Shown here in pieces: positions 42,877-52,076 of a stretch of 64,000 nucleotides of DNA. The position numbers and the translations under genes were made by a program. Position 1 is the first letter of the stretch. Each line of letters begins with the position of its first letter. Below the pieces are notes generated by a model. That model worked only from the letters and a program-made list of their open reading frames with translations. It was not told where the DNA came from and did no database searches. This DNA comes from Nitrososphaeria archaeon (GTDB lineage Archaea; Thermoproteota; Nitrososphaeria; Geothermarchaeales; JDFR-13): contig JALWXN010000004.1 of the NCBI GenBank assembly GCA_027078545.1, positions 268,737-332,736 of the forward strand, written 5' to 3'.

Positions 42877-44697
42877 GTGTGTGGAATAATTGGGATCATC
42901 GCCTCCCAGGGAAACATCGTGGAGGAGCTGTACCGAGGCCTAAAGCTCCTCGAGTATAGGGGTTACGACTCTGCCGGCATGGCTGTTGTGAAGGATGGGG
43001 AGCTCCTGATAATCAAGGATAAGGGGATGATAGAGGAGATACATAAGAGGTATAACTTCCTCTCACTCGAGGGGAGTGTGGGTATCGCCCATACGAGGTG
43101 GGCTACGCATGGCGCTCCGGACAAGGTGAATGCTCATCCCCATACAGACTGTACGGAAACCATCGCCGTCGTACATAATGGTATCATTGAGAACTACCTG
43201 GAGCTCAAGGAGGAGCTGATGAAGAGGGGCCACGTATTCAAATCTAGGACCGACACTGAGGTCGTGCCCCACCTTATAGAGGAGTATATGAGGAGTGGCC
43301 TCACATTCAGGGATGCCTTTATAAAGGCTGTTAAGAGGCTCAGGGGGGCATATGCTATAGCAGCTATCTCCGCTAATTCGCCGGATAAGATCATGTGTGC
43401 CAGGGCTGAGAGCCCCCTCGTCCTTGGCGTTGGTAATGGTAGGGGGTACTGCTCAAGTGATATACCCAGCCTGGTAGCCTTCACCGACTCGGTCCTGCCA
43501 CTGGGGGAGGGTGAGTATGCGGTTATAACTCCGGACTCGGTCTCGATAAGGAGGATATCTGACGACAGCCCTGTGAGGAGGAAGTTTAAGAAGGTGAGTA
43601 TGAGTGTAGAGGAGGCTAAGAAGGAGGGGTATCCCCACTACATGTTGAAGGAGATTCATGAGCAGCCCTATACGATCAAGTATGCCCTCGAGCTCCAGAG
43701 GAACTATCTCGACCTCATGTCCAGCTTCATTGATAGGGCTTCACGCCTATTCTTCGTCGCGGCTGGGACATCCTACCATGCAGGTATGGTGGGTAGCTAT
43801 GTCTTCTCTAAGCTGGCTAGGGTGGTCGGCTTCCCGGTCATAGCATCTGAATTTGTATCACACTATGGCGAGTCCGTCTCTGTTGATGATGCCGTCCTAG
43901 CGATTAGTCAGAGCGGGGAGACTAGGGATGTGCTCTGGGCGGTTGAGTATGCCAAGGCCAGGGGTGCCACTGTCCTAGCCATCGTTAATGTGCTCGCCTC
44001 CACACTCACGAGGATAGCTAGGGTGTATCTCCACCAGCAGAGCGGGCCTGAGATAGGTGTAGCCGCTACCAAGACCTATACCGGGCAGCTCGCCAGTCTA
44101 TATCTTTTGGCCCTGACCCTAGCCAGGAATAGGGGTAAGCTTGGCCAGGATGAGCTGGATCACTATCTGCAGGAGCTGTACCGTACCCCAGGGGTTGTGA
44201 GGGAGGTTCTTGGCCAGGTGGAGGAGGATGCGAAGAGGGTTGCGAAGCTCCTGAAGGACGCTAGATACGTGATCTTTCTAGGTAGGGGTGTGAACACAGC
44301 CACTGCCCATGAGGGTAGGCTTAAGCTCATGGAGATAAGTTATATACCCAGCCTCTCATACCCGGCGGGTGAGAATAAGCATGGCCCCATCAGCCTTATA
44401 GAGAAGGATGTGCCCGTTGTGGCCCTTGTCCAGGATGATGAGACGAAGAAGTATATGCTTAGCAATATCCACGAGGTCCGTACGCGTGGGGCTAAGACGA
44501 TAGTCATATCCTCCTCAGGGGATGAGGAGGTGTCTGAGGTGGCGGATATACTGATTGAGGTTCCTAGGGTCGAGCCCCTCTTCACGCCTATAACCTATGT
44601 CGTGCCTCTCCAGCTCATCGCCTACTACACTGCGGTGCTCCGTGGTCTAGACCCTGATAAGCCCCGTAACCTGGCTAAAAGCGTCACTGTGATCTAG
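42877..44697 (+). CDS. glmS: Glutamine-fructose-6-phosphate aminotransferase
   Basis: Makes glucosamine-6-phosphate, the entry to UDP-GlcNAc. The start GTG 42877 puts the catalytic cysteine directly after the initiator (CGIIGIIA), as the Ntn glutaminase requires; GTG 42868 would block it. GTAGGTG precedes it. Glutaminase residues: EYRGYDSAG, HTRWATHGAP. Two SIS isomerase domains follow (AAGTSYHAG, ISQSGETRDV, FLGRGVNTATAHEGRLKLME) and the typical end PRNLAKSVTV. 606 residues is normal. Confidence 0.97.
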   Translation: MCGIIGIIASQGNIVEELYRGLKLLEYRGYDSAGMAVVKDGELLIIKDKGMIEEIHKRYNFLSLEGSVGIAHTRWATHGAPDKVNAHPHTDCTETIAVVHNGIIENYLELKEELMKRGHVFKSRTDTEVVPHLIEEYMRSGLTFRDAFIKAVKRLRGAYAIAAISANSPDKIMCARAESPLVLGVGNGRGYCSSDIPSLVAFTDSVLPLGEGEYAVITPDSVSIRRISDDSPVRRKFKKVSMSVEEAKKEGYPHYMLKEIHEQPYTIKYALELQRNYLDLMSSFIDRASRLFFVAAGTSYHAGMVGSYVFSKLARVVGFPVIASEFVSHYGESVSVDDAVLAISQSGETRDVLWAVEYAKARGATVLAIVNVLASTLTRIARVYLHQQSGPEIGVAATKTYTGQLASLYLLALTLARNRGKLGQDELDHYLQELYRTPGVVREVLGQVEEDAKRVAKLLKDARYVIFLGRGVNTATAHEGRLKLMEISYIPSLSYPAGENKHGPISLIEKDVPVVALVQDDETKKYMLSNIHEVRTRGAKTIVISSSGDEEVSEVADILIEVPRVEPLFTPITYVVPLQLIAYYTAVLRGLDPDKPRNLAKSVTVI

Positions 44698-44710
44698 GCT
44701 TCATGGGATT

Positions 44711-44759
44711 AAGATATATATAGTGCAGGGGGCATAATATCAACCCGAGGCTTGGGAAG
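44711..44759 (+). promoter_or_regulatory. uS13 operon promoter
   Basis: AAGATATATATAG (44711-44723) is a strong TATA box about 40 bases before ATG 44760, in the 62-base gap after glmS. GAGGCTTGGG (44747-44756) can serve as ribosome-binding site. Confidence 0.6.
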
Positions 44760-45209
44760 ATGTCCCAGGAAGCCGAGTTTAGGGCTATGATAAGGATGTT
44801 GGATACGGATATCAAGGGTGCCCTCCCAGCTGTGGAGGGTATCACGAGGATAAAGGGTGTGGGCCCTACGCTTGCTAGGGCTATTCTCCACAAGCTGGGC
44901 ATACCCCTGAATAAGAGGATAGGCTTCCTAAGCGATGAGGAGCTTAAACAGATCGAGGAGATGATTAAGAACGCTAATAAGTACTTCCCTCCATACCTCC
45001 TCAACAGGAGGTTTGACAGGTATAGTGGCGAGGATCTCCACCTAATAGGCTCGGACCTAGAGTTCGTCGTGAGTAGGGATATCGAGTTCGAGAAGAGTAT
45101 TGGTTCGTGGCGTGGGCTTAGGCATGCCCTAGGCCTCAAGGTGAGGGGTCAGAGGACCAGGACTACTGGTAGGAAGAGGAAGAAGCTGGTTGTTAAGAAG
45201 AGGAGGTAG
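44760..45209 (+). CDS. rps13: Ribosomal protein uS13
   Basis: 30S head protein contacting tRNA and the 50S bridge. Seen: GITRIKGVGPTLARAILHKLGI (helix-two-turns-helix), YSGEDLHLIGSDLEF, and the basic end RGLRHALGLKVRGQRTRTTG. 149 residues is archaeal length. First gene of a long operon. Confidence 0.96.
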   Translation: MSQEAEFRAMIRMLDTDIKGALPAVEGITRIKGVGPTLARAILHKLGIPLNKRIGFLSDEELKQIEEMIKNANKYFPPYLLNRRFDRYSGEDLHLIGSDLEFVVSRDIEFEKSIGSWRGLRHALGLKVRGQRTRTTGRKRKKLVVKKRR

Positions 45210-45215
45210 TTGGGT

Positions 45216-45758
45216 ATGAGGAGGCTTAGGAAGAAGTATGAGGGCCCGTTTAAGCCGTGGGACTATGAGCTCCTGATGGAGGAGCTCAGACTGGTGGGTG
45301 AGTATGGGCTTAAGAATAAGAGGGAGCTACGAAGGATGGCCACCATGTTGAGGAAGATCAGGGCTGTTGCTAGGGAGGCCTATGGACTGCCTGAGGAGGA
45401 GAAGAGGCGTGTGGAGAGGGAGCTTGTGGGTAGGCTCTACAAGATGGGGGTCCTGCCTGAGGATGCCACGCTAGACGATGTTTTGAGGCTGGAGGTTAGG
45501 GATCTGCTTGAGAGGAGGCTCCAGACCCTTGTCTATAGGAAGGGCCTAGCCAAGAGTATCTACCAGGCTAGGCAGATGGTTGTCCATGGACATATAGTTG
45601 TGGGTGACCGTGTGGAGGACCGGCCTGGTAGGCTAATATATAGGGATGAGGAGGATAAGATTGCTATCCGGCCAACGAGTCCATATGCAAACCCTGATCA
45701 TCCCCATTGGAAGGAGGTGAGTGGAGCTGTCGAAGGAGAAGCCTCAGAAGAAGGTTGA
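45216..45758 (+). CDS. rps4: Ribosomal protein uS4
   Basis: Primary 16S rRNA-binding protein. Seen: [39 protein letters not shown] and the S4 RNA-binding motif [24 protein letters not shown] 45216 is chosen over TTG 45210, with AGGAGG just upstream. Its acidic tail (EGEASEEG) is encoded within the overlap with uS11. Confidence 0.96.
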   Translation: MRRLRKKYEGPFKPWDYELLMEELRLVGEYGLKNKRELRRMATMLRKIRAVAREAYGLPEEEKRRVERELVGRLYKMGVLPEDATLDDVLRLEVRDLLERRLQTLVYRKGLAKSIYQARQMVVHGHIVVGDRVEDRPGRLIYRDEEDKIAIRPTSPYANPDHPHWKEVSGAVEGEASEEG

Positions 45759-46137
45759 GCTCTGGGGAGTCGCCCATATATATAGTAGTATGAACAACAC
45801 GATCGTCCATATAACCGATCTAACCGGTGCCGAGACCATAGCTATAGCCTCGGGAGGTATGTTTGTGAAGGCTGACAGGTATGAGGGCTCGCCCTACGCT
45901 GCTATGATGGCTGCTAAGAAGGCTGCCGAGGTTGCTAGGTCCAAGGGAATAGTAGGTGTACATATTAAGGTCAGGGGTGTTGGTGGACACTTCTCACCCA
46001 TACCTGGGCCCGGTGCACAGGCCGCTATTAGGGCCCTCGCTAGGAGCGGGCTTAAGATCGGTATAGTCGAGGACGTGACCCCGATACCTCATGACAGGAC
46101 CCGTAGACCTGGTGGCCGTAGGGGAAGGAGGCTATGA
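45721..46137 (+). CDS. rps11: Ribosomal protein uS11
   Basis: 30S platform protein. Seen: [62 protein letters not shown] and [10 protein letters not shown] as [20 protein letters not shown]. The only usable start is GTG 45721, right behind GGAGGTGA, so it overlaps uS4 by 38 bases. Its stop overlaps rpoD by 4 bases (ATGA). Confidence 0.94.
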   Translation: MELSKEKPQKKVELWGVAHIYSSMNNTIVHITDLTGAETIAIASGGMFVKADRYEGSPYAAMMAAKKAAEVARSKGIVGVHIKVRGVGGHFSPIPGPGAQAAIRALARSGLKIGIVEDVTPIPHDRTRRPGGRRGRRL

Positions 46138-46934
46138 AGAAGCCTAGTATACAGGTTGTGGAGTATAGTGACGAGGTCTTCAAGGCCATATTTAAGAATG
46201 TGCCTGTCGAGATCACCAATTCTCTCCGTAGGGTGATGATGGCCGAGGTACCCACTATAGCGGTTGAGGAGGTTATAATCTTCAAGAACGACGGCTTCCT
46301 TAACGACGACTCCCTAGCTCATAGGCTTGGCCTCATCCCGCTCAAGACCGATATAGAGACGGTCCGGAGGCTTAGGGAGGGTGATGGATACGTAACCCTG
46401 AACCTGAAGGTCGCTGCGCGCACCACTGAGCGGACAGTCTACTCGGGTGATCTGAAGAGTAGGGATAGGGCGGTCGCCCCTCTGAGCGATAAGATCGAGA
46501 TTGCTAAGCTGGCTCCTGGCCAGGCTATTGAGGCTGAGATGTGGGCCGTGCCTGGCACTGGCGAGGAGCATGCTAAGTGGTCACCGGTAACCGTTGCTGT
46601 CGCCCGTGGGGTTCCTAAGATCAGGCTTGCTAAGGATATTCCCCCTGATGTTGCCAAGGGGCTTGTTGAGGTATGCCCGAAGAACGTCTTCGAGGCTAGG
46701 GGTGGTGAGGTCAGGATAGTCGATATAACCAGATGTACTGTCTGTGGCATCTGTGAGGAGGAGTATGGAGACTATGTCAAGATCGGGATTGATGAGGGGT
46801 CTAGCATCCTATATTTCGAGTCTGTAGGCCAGCTGACTACGAGGGAGATTTTAGACGAGGCTTTCAACATTCTTTTATCAAAGCTGGAGGAGTTTAAGAA
46901 TAGGTTTATGGAGGTTGAGTTGGATGTCGCTTAG
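46134..46934 (+). CDS. rpoD: RNA polymerase subunit D (Rpo3) with an iron-sulfur motif
   Basis: Alpha/Rpb3-like subunit that dimerises with L to start polymerase assembly. N-terminal alpha motif [20 protein letters not shown] and [11 protein letters not shown]. The inserted ferredoxin-like domain keeps CTVCGIC plus EVCPKNV, enough ligands for one [4Fe-4S] cluster as in Sulfolobus. 266 residues is normal. Coupled to uS11 and overlapping eL18 by 11 bases. Confidence 0.96.
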   Translation: MKKPSIQVVEYSDEVFKAIFKNVPVEITNSLRRVMMAEVPTIAVEEVIIFKNDGFLNDDSLAHRLGLIPLKTDIETVRRLREGDGYVTLNLKVAARTTERTVYSGDLKSRDRAVAPLSDKIEIAKLAPGQAIEAEMWAVPGTGEEHAKWSPVTVAVARGVPKIRLAKDIPPDVAKGLVEVCPKNVFEARGGEVRIVDITRCTVCGICEEEYGDYVKIGIDEGSSILYFESVGQLTTREILDEAFNILLSKLEEFKNRFMEVELDVA

Positions 46935-47283
46935 ATATGTGAATAAGAGGAGGCTATACCTCCTGAACAGGCTTAGGCACTACTCCAACAAGTATGACGC
47001 GCCTGTCTGGAGGCGTGTTAGGGAGCTCTTGGACAGGCCTAAGAGGAGGAGGATAGTCGTCAACATATCTAAGATAAACAGGTATACTGAGGAGGGTGAC
47101 CTAGTGGTGGTGCCGGGTAAGGTGGTGGGCTCTGGGAGTATGGATCATAAGGTTGTGGTAGGCGCGTTTGACTATAGCTTGAATGCCCGTGAGAAGCTTA
47201 GGGAGAGTGGGTGTGAGCCCCTCCTCCTCGAGGAGTTCCTCGAGAGGTATCCCGATGGTAAGGGGGTGAAGATAATAATATGA
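46924..47283 (+). CDS. rpl18e: Ribosomal protein eL18
   Basis: 50S protein related to bacterial L15. Seen: RRVRELLDRPKRRRIVVNISKINR, VVVPGKVVGSGSMDHKVVV, FDYSLNAREKL. ATG 46924 ([10 protein letters not shown]) lies just behind GAGGTTGAG; an in-frame TTG at 46915 is less likely. 119 residues. The stop overlaps uL13 (ATGA). Confidence 0.93.
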   Translation: MSLRYVNKRRLYLLNRLRHYSNKYDAPVWRRVRELLDRPKRRRIVVNISKINRYTEEGDLVVVPGKVVGSGSMDHKVVVGAFDYSLNAREKLRESGCEPLLLEEFLERYPDGKGVKIII

Positions 47284-47744
47284 CTATGGAGGAGATCGTG
47301 GTAGACGCGTCTGGAGCTGTTGCTGGTAGACTCGCCTCTAAGATAGCGAAGCTACTACTCGAGGGTAAGAAGGTATATGTGGTTAACATTGAGAAGGCTG
47401 TCGTTACGGGTAAGAGGAAGAGGGTGATTGAGGACTTTAAGAGGAGGCTTGAGGTACGTTCCAATGTGAATCCTAGGAGGCATGGCCCCTTCTGGCCCCG
47501 ATCCCCAGAGGGTATCTTTAGGAGGATGGTTAGGGGTATGCTCCCTAGGAGGAAGCCTAAGGGTAAGGAGGCCTATAGGAGGCTGAGGGTGTATAGGGGC
47601 GTCCCCACAGAGCTTAGGAATAGGGAGGCTGTCAGGTTTGATGATGTGCTCTATAGGGAGAATCCCTATGGATATGTTACGATTGAGGAGATCGCCCGGG
47701 AGATCGGGTGGATACCTATTGAGGAGAGGCTTAGGGGTGTATAG
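47280..47744 (+). CDS. rpl13: Ribosomal protein uL13
   Basis: 50S assembly protein. Seen: VVDASGAVAGRLASKIAKLLLEGKK, VVTGKRKR, GPFWPRSPEGIFRRMVRGMLPRRKPKG. 154 residues is archaeal length. Coupled by 4 bases to eL18, two bases before uS9. Confidence 0.95.
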   Translation: MTMEEIVVDASGAVAGRLASKIAKLLLEGKKVYVVNIEKAVVTGKRKRVIEDFKRRLEVRSNVNPRRHGPFWPRSPEGIFRRMVRGMLPRRKPKGKEAYRRLRVYRGVPTELRNREAVRFDDVLYRENPYGYVTIEEIAREIGWIPIEERLRGV

Positions 47745-47746
47745 AT

Positions 47747-48154
47747 ATGGCGAGGACGAAGGTGAAGGTATTCACTGGTAAGAGGAAGAAGGCTATTGCG
47801 AGGGCGTTTATCAGGGAGGGTAGTGGCAATGTGAGGATTAATGGCTATCCGGTGGAGCTCTGGGGCCATGAGATTGGGAGGATGAGGGTGATACAGACCC
47901 TGCTTCTAGCTAAGGACTATGCCATGAAGTATGACATCGATGTATATGTCCAGGGAGGGGGCTTTATGGGGCAGGCCGAGGCTGTAAGCATAGCTATTGC
48001 GAGGGCATTGGTGGGTGTAACCAAGTCTAAGAGGCTGGAGTCGATATATGAGGAGTTTGACAGGCGTCTCCTGGCGGGTGATCCGAGGAGGACCGAGCCT
48101 AAGAAGCCTCTCGGTCCAGGTCCTAGGAGGAAGAAGCAGACCTCCTATAGGTGA
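47747..48154 (+). CDS. rps9: Ribosomal protein uS9
   Basis: 30S head protein whose C-terminal tail reaches the P-site tRNA. Seen: FTGKRKKAIARAFIREGSG, VYVQGGGFMGQAEAVSIAIARAL, and the tail DPRRTEPKKPLGPGPRRKKQTSYR ending in the conserved Tyr-Arg. 135 residues. Confidence 0.96.
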   Translation: MARTKVKVFTGKRKKAIARAFIREGSGNVRINGYPVELWGHEIGRMRVIQTLLLAKDYAMKYDIDVYVQGGGFMGQAEAVSIAIARALVGVTKSKRLESIYEEFDRRLLAGDPRRTEPKKPLGPGPRRKKQTSYR

Positions 48155-48160
48155 TGCTGT

Positions 48161-48370
48161 ATGATCATCCCGGTTAGATGCTTCACGTGTGGGAAGCTGA
48201 TTGGGGATAAGTGGGAGGAGTTTACAGCTATGATAGAGGCTGGTATTGATCCTAAGGATGCTCTTGACAGGCTGGGCCTGGAGAGGTATTGCTGTAGGAG
48301 GATGCTTCTAAGCCATATAGAGGCTATCGATGACTTCATCCTCTTCCGGGGTATCGACTATGGAGATTGA
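48161..48370 (+). CDS. rpoN: RNA polymerase subunit N (Rpo10)
   Basis: Small zinc subunit of the D/L/N/P assembly platform. Zinc ligands CFTCG (C7, C10) and [11 protein letters not shown] (C44, C45). 69 residues is typical. In Thermoprotei rpoK often follows; here enolase starts inside the last 11 bases and no rpoK is present. Confidence 0.96.
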   Translation: MIIPVRCFTCGKLIGDKWEEFTAMIEAGIDPKDALDRLGLERYCCRRMLLSHIEAIDDFILFRGIDYGD

Positions 48371-49619
48371 GGTCGCCCGTGTAGACGCGGTCATCACCTA
48401 CGACTCCAGGGGTAGGCCCACCCTAGACATCATGATCATATCTAGTAAGGGTAATGTGGGTAGGTATGCATCGCCCTCCGGGGCTAGTGTCGGGGCCTAT
48501 GAGGCTCCGCCACTCCCTGAGGGGGGTATCCTAGGGGCTAGGAAGCTGGTGGTGGAGGAGGTTAACAGGATTCTCAGGGGTTTTAGATACTCCTCCCAGG
48601 AAGAGTTCGACTCCATGCTTAGGAGGATCGATGGGACGGGCCGCTACGAGAGGCTCGGCTCTATTGTCAGCCTGGGCCTCTCCTTCGCAGCTGCTGATCT
48701 AGCTAGTAGGGAGCTGGGTATACCTATGTATCGATGGCTCAGGGGGCCTGAGAAGCCGGTCTTCCCAAGGCCGCTCTGCAACGTCCTTGGGGGTGGGAAG
48801 CACGCCCTGAACAGGTCTATAGATATCCAGGAGATACTGGTCTCCCCAGTCAACCCCCCATCCTATAGGGATGCCTATGTCTCCGCTGTGGAGCTACATA
48901 GGGAGGTTGCAAAGGTCCTGGGTGAGAAGGACCACTTCTTCAATGGTGGGCGTAACGATGAGGGTGCCTGGGTGACCACACTGAGTGATGAGGAGGCCTT
49001 CGAGGCTGTCTGGGAGGCTGTGGATAGGGTTAGGAGTGAATTGGGTGTGAAGTTCGCTGTGGGTGTTGATATGGCTGCTTCATCGATGTGGGATCCTAGT
49101 GACAAGCTATACATCTATAGGAGGAACGGGCTATACATGGATAGGGAGGAGCAGATCGAGTATGTTATAGAGCTGGTTAGGAAGTATAGGCTCTCCTATG
49201 TGGAGGACCCGCTCCATGAGGATGACTTCCCCGGCTTCTCACTCCTGGCTAAGAGGCTGGGTAAGAATGTCCTGGTCGTGGGTGACGATCTATACGTCAC
49301 CAACCTATCCCGTATCAAGCTGGGTGTATCGGAGAAGGCTGGTAATGGTGTCATTATAAAGCCTAACCAGGTGGGTGATATCACGCACTCGATGGAGTCT
49401 GCTCGTGAGGCTTCCAAAGCAGGTTTCGCTGTCGTGGTGTCACATAGGAGTGGGGAGACCCCGTATCCCCATCTTGCCCATCTAGCCCTGGCTGTGGGGG
49501 CCGATCTATTCAAGGTCTCCCCTGTATATGGGGAGAGGGTTGTTAAGCATAATGAGCTGGTCAGGATGGAAGATTTATATGGCTCCGCGGGATTAAAGCC
49601 TATGAGGTGGGCTGGTTGA
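48360..49619 (+). CDS. eno: Enolase (phosphopyruvate hydratase)
   Basis: Glycolytic/gluconeogenic enzyme. Start ATG 48360 ([10 protein letters not shown]). Seen: [28 protein letters not shown] with the mobile loop, [21 protein letters not shown] and [13 protein letters not shown] (catalytic Lys and Mg ligands), [12 protein letters not shown]. 419 residues is normal. Its presence inside a ribosomal operon, before uS2, is usual in crenarchaea. TGA overlaps the TTG start of uS2. Confidence 0.96.
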   Translation: MEIEVARVDAVITYDSRGRPTLDIMIISSKGNVGRYASPSGASVGAYEAPPLPEGGILGARKLVVEEVNRILRGFRYSSQEEFDSMLRRIDGTGRYERLGSIVSLGLSFAAADLASRELGIPMYRWLRGPEKPVFPRPLCNVLGGGKHALNRSIDIQEILVSPVNPPSYRDAYVSAVELHREVAKVLGEKDHFFNGGRNDEGAWVTTLSDEEAFEAVWEAVDRVRSELGVKFAVGVDMAASSMWDPSDKLYIYRRNGLYMDREEQIEYVIELVRKYRLSYVEDPLHEDDFPGFSLLAKRLGKNVLVVGDDLYVTNLSRIKLGVSEKAGNGVIIKPNQVGDITHSMESAREASKAGFAVVVSHRSGETPYPHLAHLALAVGADLFKVSPVYGERVVKHNELVRMEDLYGSAGLKPMRWAG

Positions 49620-50251
49620 GCGAGGAGGGTCAGGGTCAGGATGTTATTGAGTTGAATAAGGATTTCCTGATCCAGTACCGTGTACACTTCGGTAGGAATG
49701 TGAAGACCAAGTTTAGTGAGAAGTATATATATGGTGTACATCCGAAGGGCTTCTACCTTATAGATGTGGATCAGACTATTGAGAGGCTTAAGCTGGCTGC
49801 TAGGCTACTCGCCAAGTATAATCCTGAGGACGTCCTTATCCACTCTGCTAGGGACTTCGCCTTCAAGGGGTTGGAGGAGCTGGGTAAGCTCACAGGCTTC
49901 AAGGTGGTTACAGGGCGTTTCCTCCCTGGTACGCTTACTAACTATATGCTTGAGAACCACGTCGACACCATGATACTCCTGGTGGTCGACCACACCTTTG
50001 ATAGGCAGGCCGTAGACGAGGCAGTGAAGATGAAGATCCCCATAATCTCGTTTGTAGACACGAACTCCGACGGGTCCTTCATTGACCTGGCCATCCCGGG
50101 GAATAACAAGGGTAAGTACTCTATAGCAGCCCTTCTCTGGAGCCTTGGAGTGGTGTATCTTAGGGAGCGTGGCGTGCTTAGGGAGGATGAAGTGCTGGAC
50201 ATGACTGTCCAGGACTTTATGGTGTCCCCCGAAAATGTACCGGCGGGTTAG
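49616..50251 (+). CDS. rps2: Ribosomal protein uS2
   Basis: 30S protein. Seen: VHFGRNVKTKFSEKYIYGVHPKGFYLID, VTGRFLPGTLTNY, IPIISFVDTNSDGSFIDLAIPGNNKG. TTG 49616 (first residues LSEEGQGQ) is preferred because GAGGTGG lies 7-13 bases upstream and it overlaps the enolase stop; GTG 49607 would put the ribosome-binding site inside the gene. 211 residues. Confidence 0.94.
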   Translation: MSEEGQGQDVIELNKDFLIQYRVHFGRNVKTKFSEKYIYGVHPKGFYLIDVDQTIERLKLAARLLAKYNPEDVLIHSARDFAFKGLEELGKLTGFKVVTGRFLPGTLTNYMLENHVDTMILLVVDHTFDRQAVDEAVKMKIPIISFVDTNSDGSFIDLAIPGNNKGKYSIAALLWSLGVVYLRERGVLREDEVLDMTVQDFMVSPENVPAG

Positions 50252-51107
50252 GAGCCCTGCCGTAGCGGGTCTATTCTATCCCTCGGAGAGGGAGGAGCTG
50301 GAGAGTCTCATCAGGAAGCTATTCCTAGGTGGGAGGGGGCCAGGAGGCTTCTACATAGAGAGGTTTAGGGGTAGGCGTCTCCTAGGGCTTATACAGCCCC
50401 ATGCAGGCTATATCTATAGCGGTGAGATAGCGGCCCATGGATATGCAGCCCTCCTCTCGAGTGGTTTGAGGCGGAGAGTAGTTATTGTGGGGCCGGATCA
50501 CTATGGCCTAGGTGGTGTGGCCTCGGTATATCCGGGGGACGCCTGGCTTACACCGCTTGGGGAGGCTCCTATTGACCATGAGGTTGTGGATATACTCCTT
50601 GGCCATGGGGGTTATCTATCTCCTGGGGAGGAGGGGCATCTCAAAGAGCATTCCATAGAGGTTCAGCTACCCATCCTCCAGTACATATATGGGATGGAGG
50701 GGGCTGAGCTATTATTCACCCCTGTCTCTATGGGGCTTCAGACGATAAATGTGGCTGAGGATGTTGCACAGGCGTTGTATAGGGTTTGGGAGAGGCTCGA
50801 TGGGGAAGTTGTCTTCATAGCCTCTACAGACTTCACCCACTATACCTCTGCGGAGGAGGCTCGTAGGAGGGATAGCTACTCATTAGAGGCTATATCCTCA
50901 CTGGACCCGGATGGCTTGATGGACGCCGTCTATAACAAGGGCTCAACCATGTGTGGATATGGCCCAACAGCGGCCCTTCTATTCCTGGCTAGGATGGTAG
51001 GGGATGTTAGGGTGGAGATCCTGAGGTATGGCCATAGTGGCGAGGTGACTGGTGACGACTCTAGCGTCGTGGCGTATGCATCGATAGCCCTCTGGCTAGG
51101 TGGTTAG
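50235..51107 (+). CDS. MEMO-family protein
   Basis: 290 residues of the MEMO/AMMECR1-associated class, structurally related to extradiol dioxygenases. Seen: RSPAVAGLFYPSEREELE, IQPHAGYIYSGEIAAHGYAAL, GPDHYGLGG, HSIEVQLPILQY and ASTDFTHY, with the histidines expected for a metal site. The biochemical role in archaea is unknown. Overlaps uS2 by 17 bases; the usual crenarchaeal place between uS2 and mevalonate kinase. Confidence 0.9.
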   Translation: MYRRVRSPAVAGLFYPSEREELESLIRKLFLGGRGPGGFYIERFRGRRLLGLIQPHAGYIYSGEIAAHGYAALLSSGLRRRVVIVGPDHYGLGGVASVYPGDAWLTPLGEAPIDHEVVDILLGHGGYLSPGEEGHLKEHSIEVQLPILQYIYGMEGAELLFTPVSMGLQTINVAEDVAQALYRVWERLDGEVVFIASTDFTHYTSAEEARRRDSYSLEAISSLDPDGLMDAVYNKGSTMCGYGPTAALLFLARMVGDVRVEILRYGHSGEVTGDDSSVVAYASIALWLGG

Positions 51108-51108
51108 T

Positions 51109-52053
51109 ATGGTAAGTATCTTCGCGAGGACACCCGCGAAGCTGATACTCCTTGGTGAGCACTACGTGGTCCATGGCGCCCCAGCGATATCCACGGCTCT
51201 AGACATGTTTATATATGGTAGGCTTGACGATGATGGGCAGGGCCTGGTCAGCCTAGCAACTGACAGGGGTGTGAAGACTGTTCATTATGGTGTGGCTGCT
51301 GACCCGGTGGCTGGTTACTATAGATACCTGCTCGAGTCTCTTGGCGTTGATAGGCCTCCGTCGCTACACATCGAGTTTGAGTTCCCGGTATCAGCTGGTC
51401 TAGGCTCATCTGCATCCCTAGCCGCCCTGATCTACATACTCCTGTATCGATGGCTATACATGAGGGATCCACCTAGGGAGGAGATCTATAGATATGCCTC
51501 GGAGTTCGAGAGGATGATGCATGGTAACCCGTCTGGTATAGACCTGGCGACTGTGGTGGAGGGCGGGGTCATTCTTTATAGGAGGGATGCTGGGGTGTTG
51601 GATAGGATTGTTCCCGGTGAGATGGAGGGCTATGGAATCCTCATAGCCGATACTGGTGTGAGGCGTTCTACGGGCGAGCTTGTCAGTAGGGTTACCCAGA
51701 ACCTCGGTGGTCTCCCAAGTGATATTAGGAAAGGCCTGGTCGATACTGTTGACAGTCTCGTGATGGAGGCTTGGGGAGCACTTGGTGAGGGGAGGTGGAG
51801 GGATCTAGTCGGGTATATCCGTGCAAACCACTATCTCCTCAGGTATGTAGGGGTCTATATCGACGCTGCTGATGAGGCGGTTAACAGGCTGGGTATGGAG
51901 GGTGTATATGGGGGAAAGGTGACCGGGGCTGGTGGTGGAGGCTGTATCTATGTCTTTGGGGATGGTAGGGAGCTGGATATAGCTAGGAGGGTTCTGGAGG
52001 GGTTCGGATTTAAGACCTATAGGCCGAATATATATCCATACAGCCTCTACTAG
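51109..52053 (+). CDS. mvk: Mevalonate kinase
   Basis: GHMP kinase of the mevalonate route to archaeal lipids. Seen: ARTPAKLILLGEHYVVHG, PVSAGLGSSASLAALI (ATP-binding glycine-rich loop), NPSGIDLATVVEGG (catalytic Asp) and VTGAGGGGCIYVF (motif 3). ATG 51109 is chosen, with TAGGTGG upstream, rather than GTG 51100. 314 residues. First of three lipid genes in a row. Confidence 0.95.
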   Translation: MVSIFARTPAKLILLGEHYVVHGAPAISTALDMFIYGRLDDDGQGLVSLATDRGVKTVHYGVAADPVAGYYRYLLESLGVDRPPSLHIEFEFPVSAGLGSSASLAALIYILLYRWLYMRDPPREEIYRYASEFERMMHGNPSGIDLATVVEGGVILYRRDAGVLDRIVPGEMEGYGILIADTGVRRSTGELVSRVTQNLGGLPSDIRKGLVDTVDSLVMEAWGALGEGRWRDLVGYIRANHYLLRYVGVYIDAADEAVNRLGMEGVYGGKVTGAGGGGCIYVFGDGRELDIARRVLEGFGFKTYRPNIYPYSLY

Positions 52054-52076
52054 CCGTATAGGTGGGTTGTTGGGAG

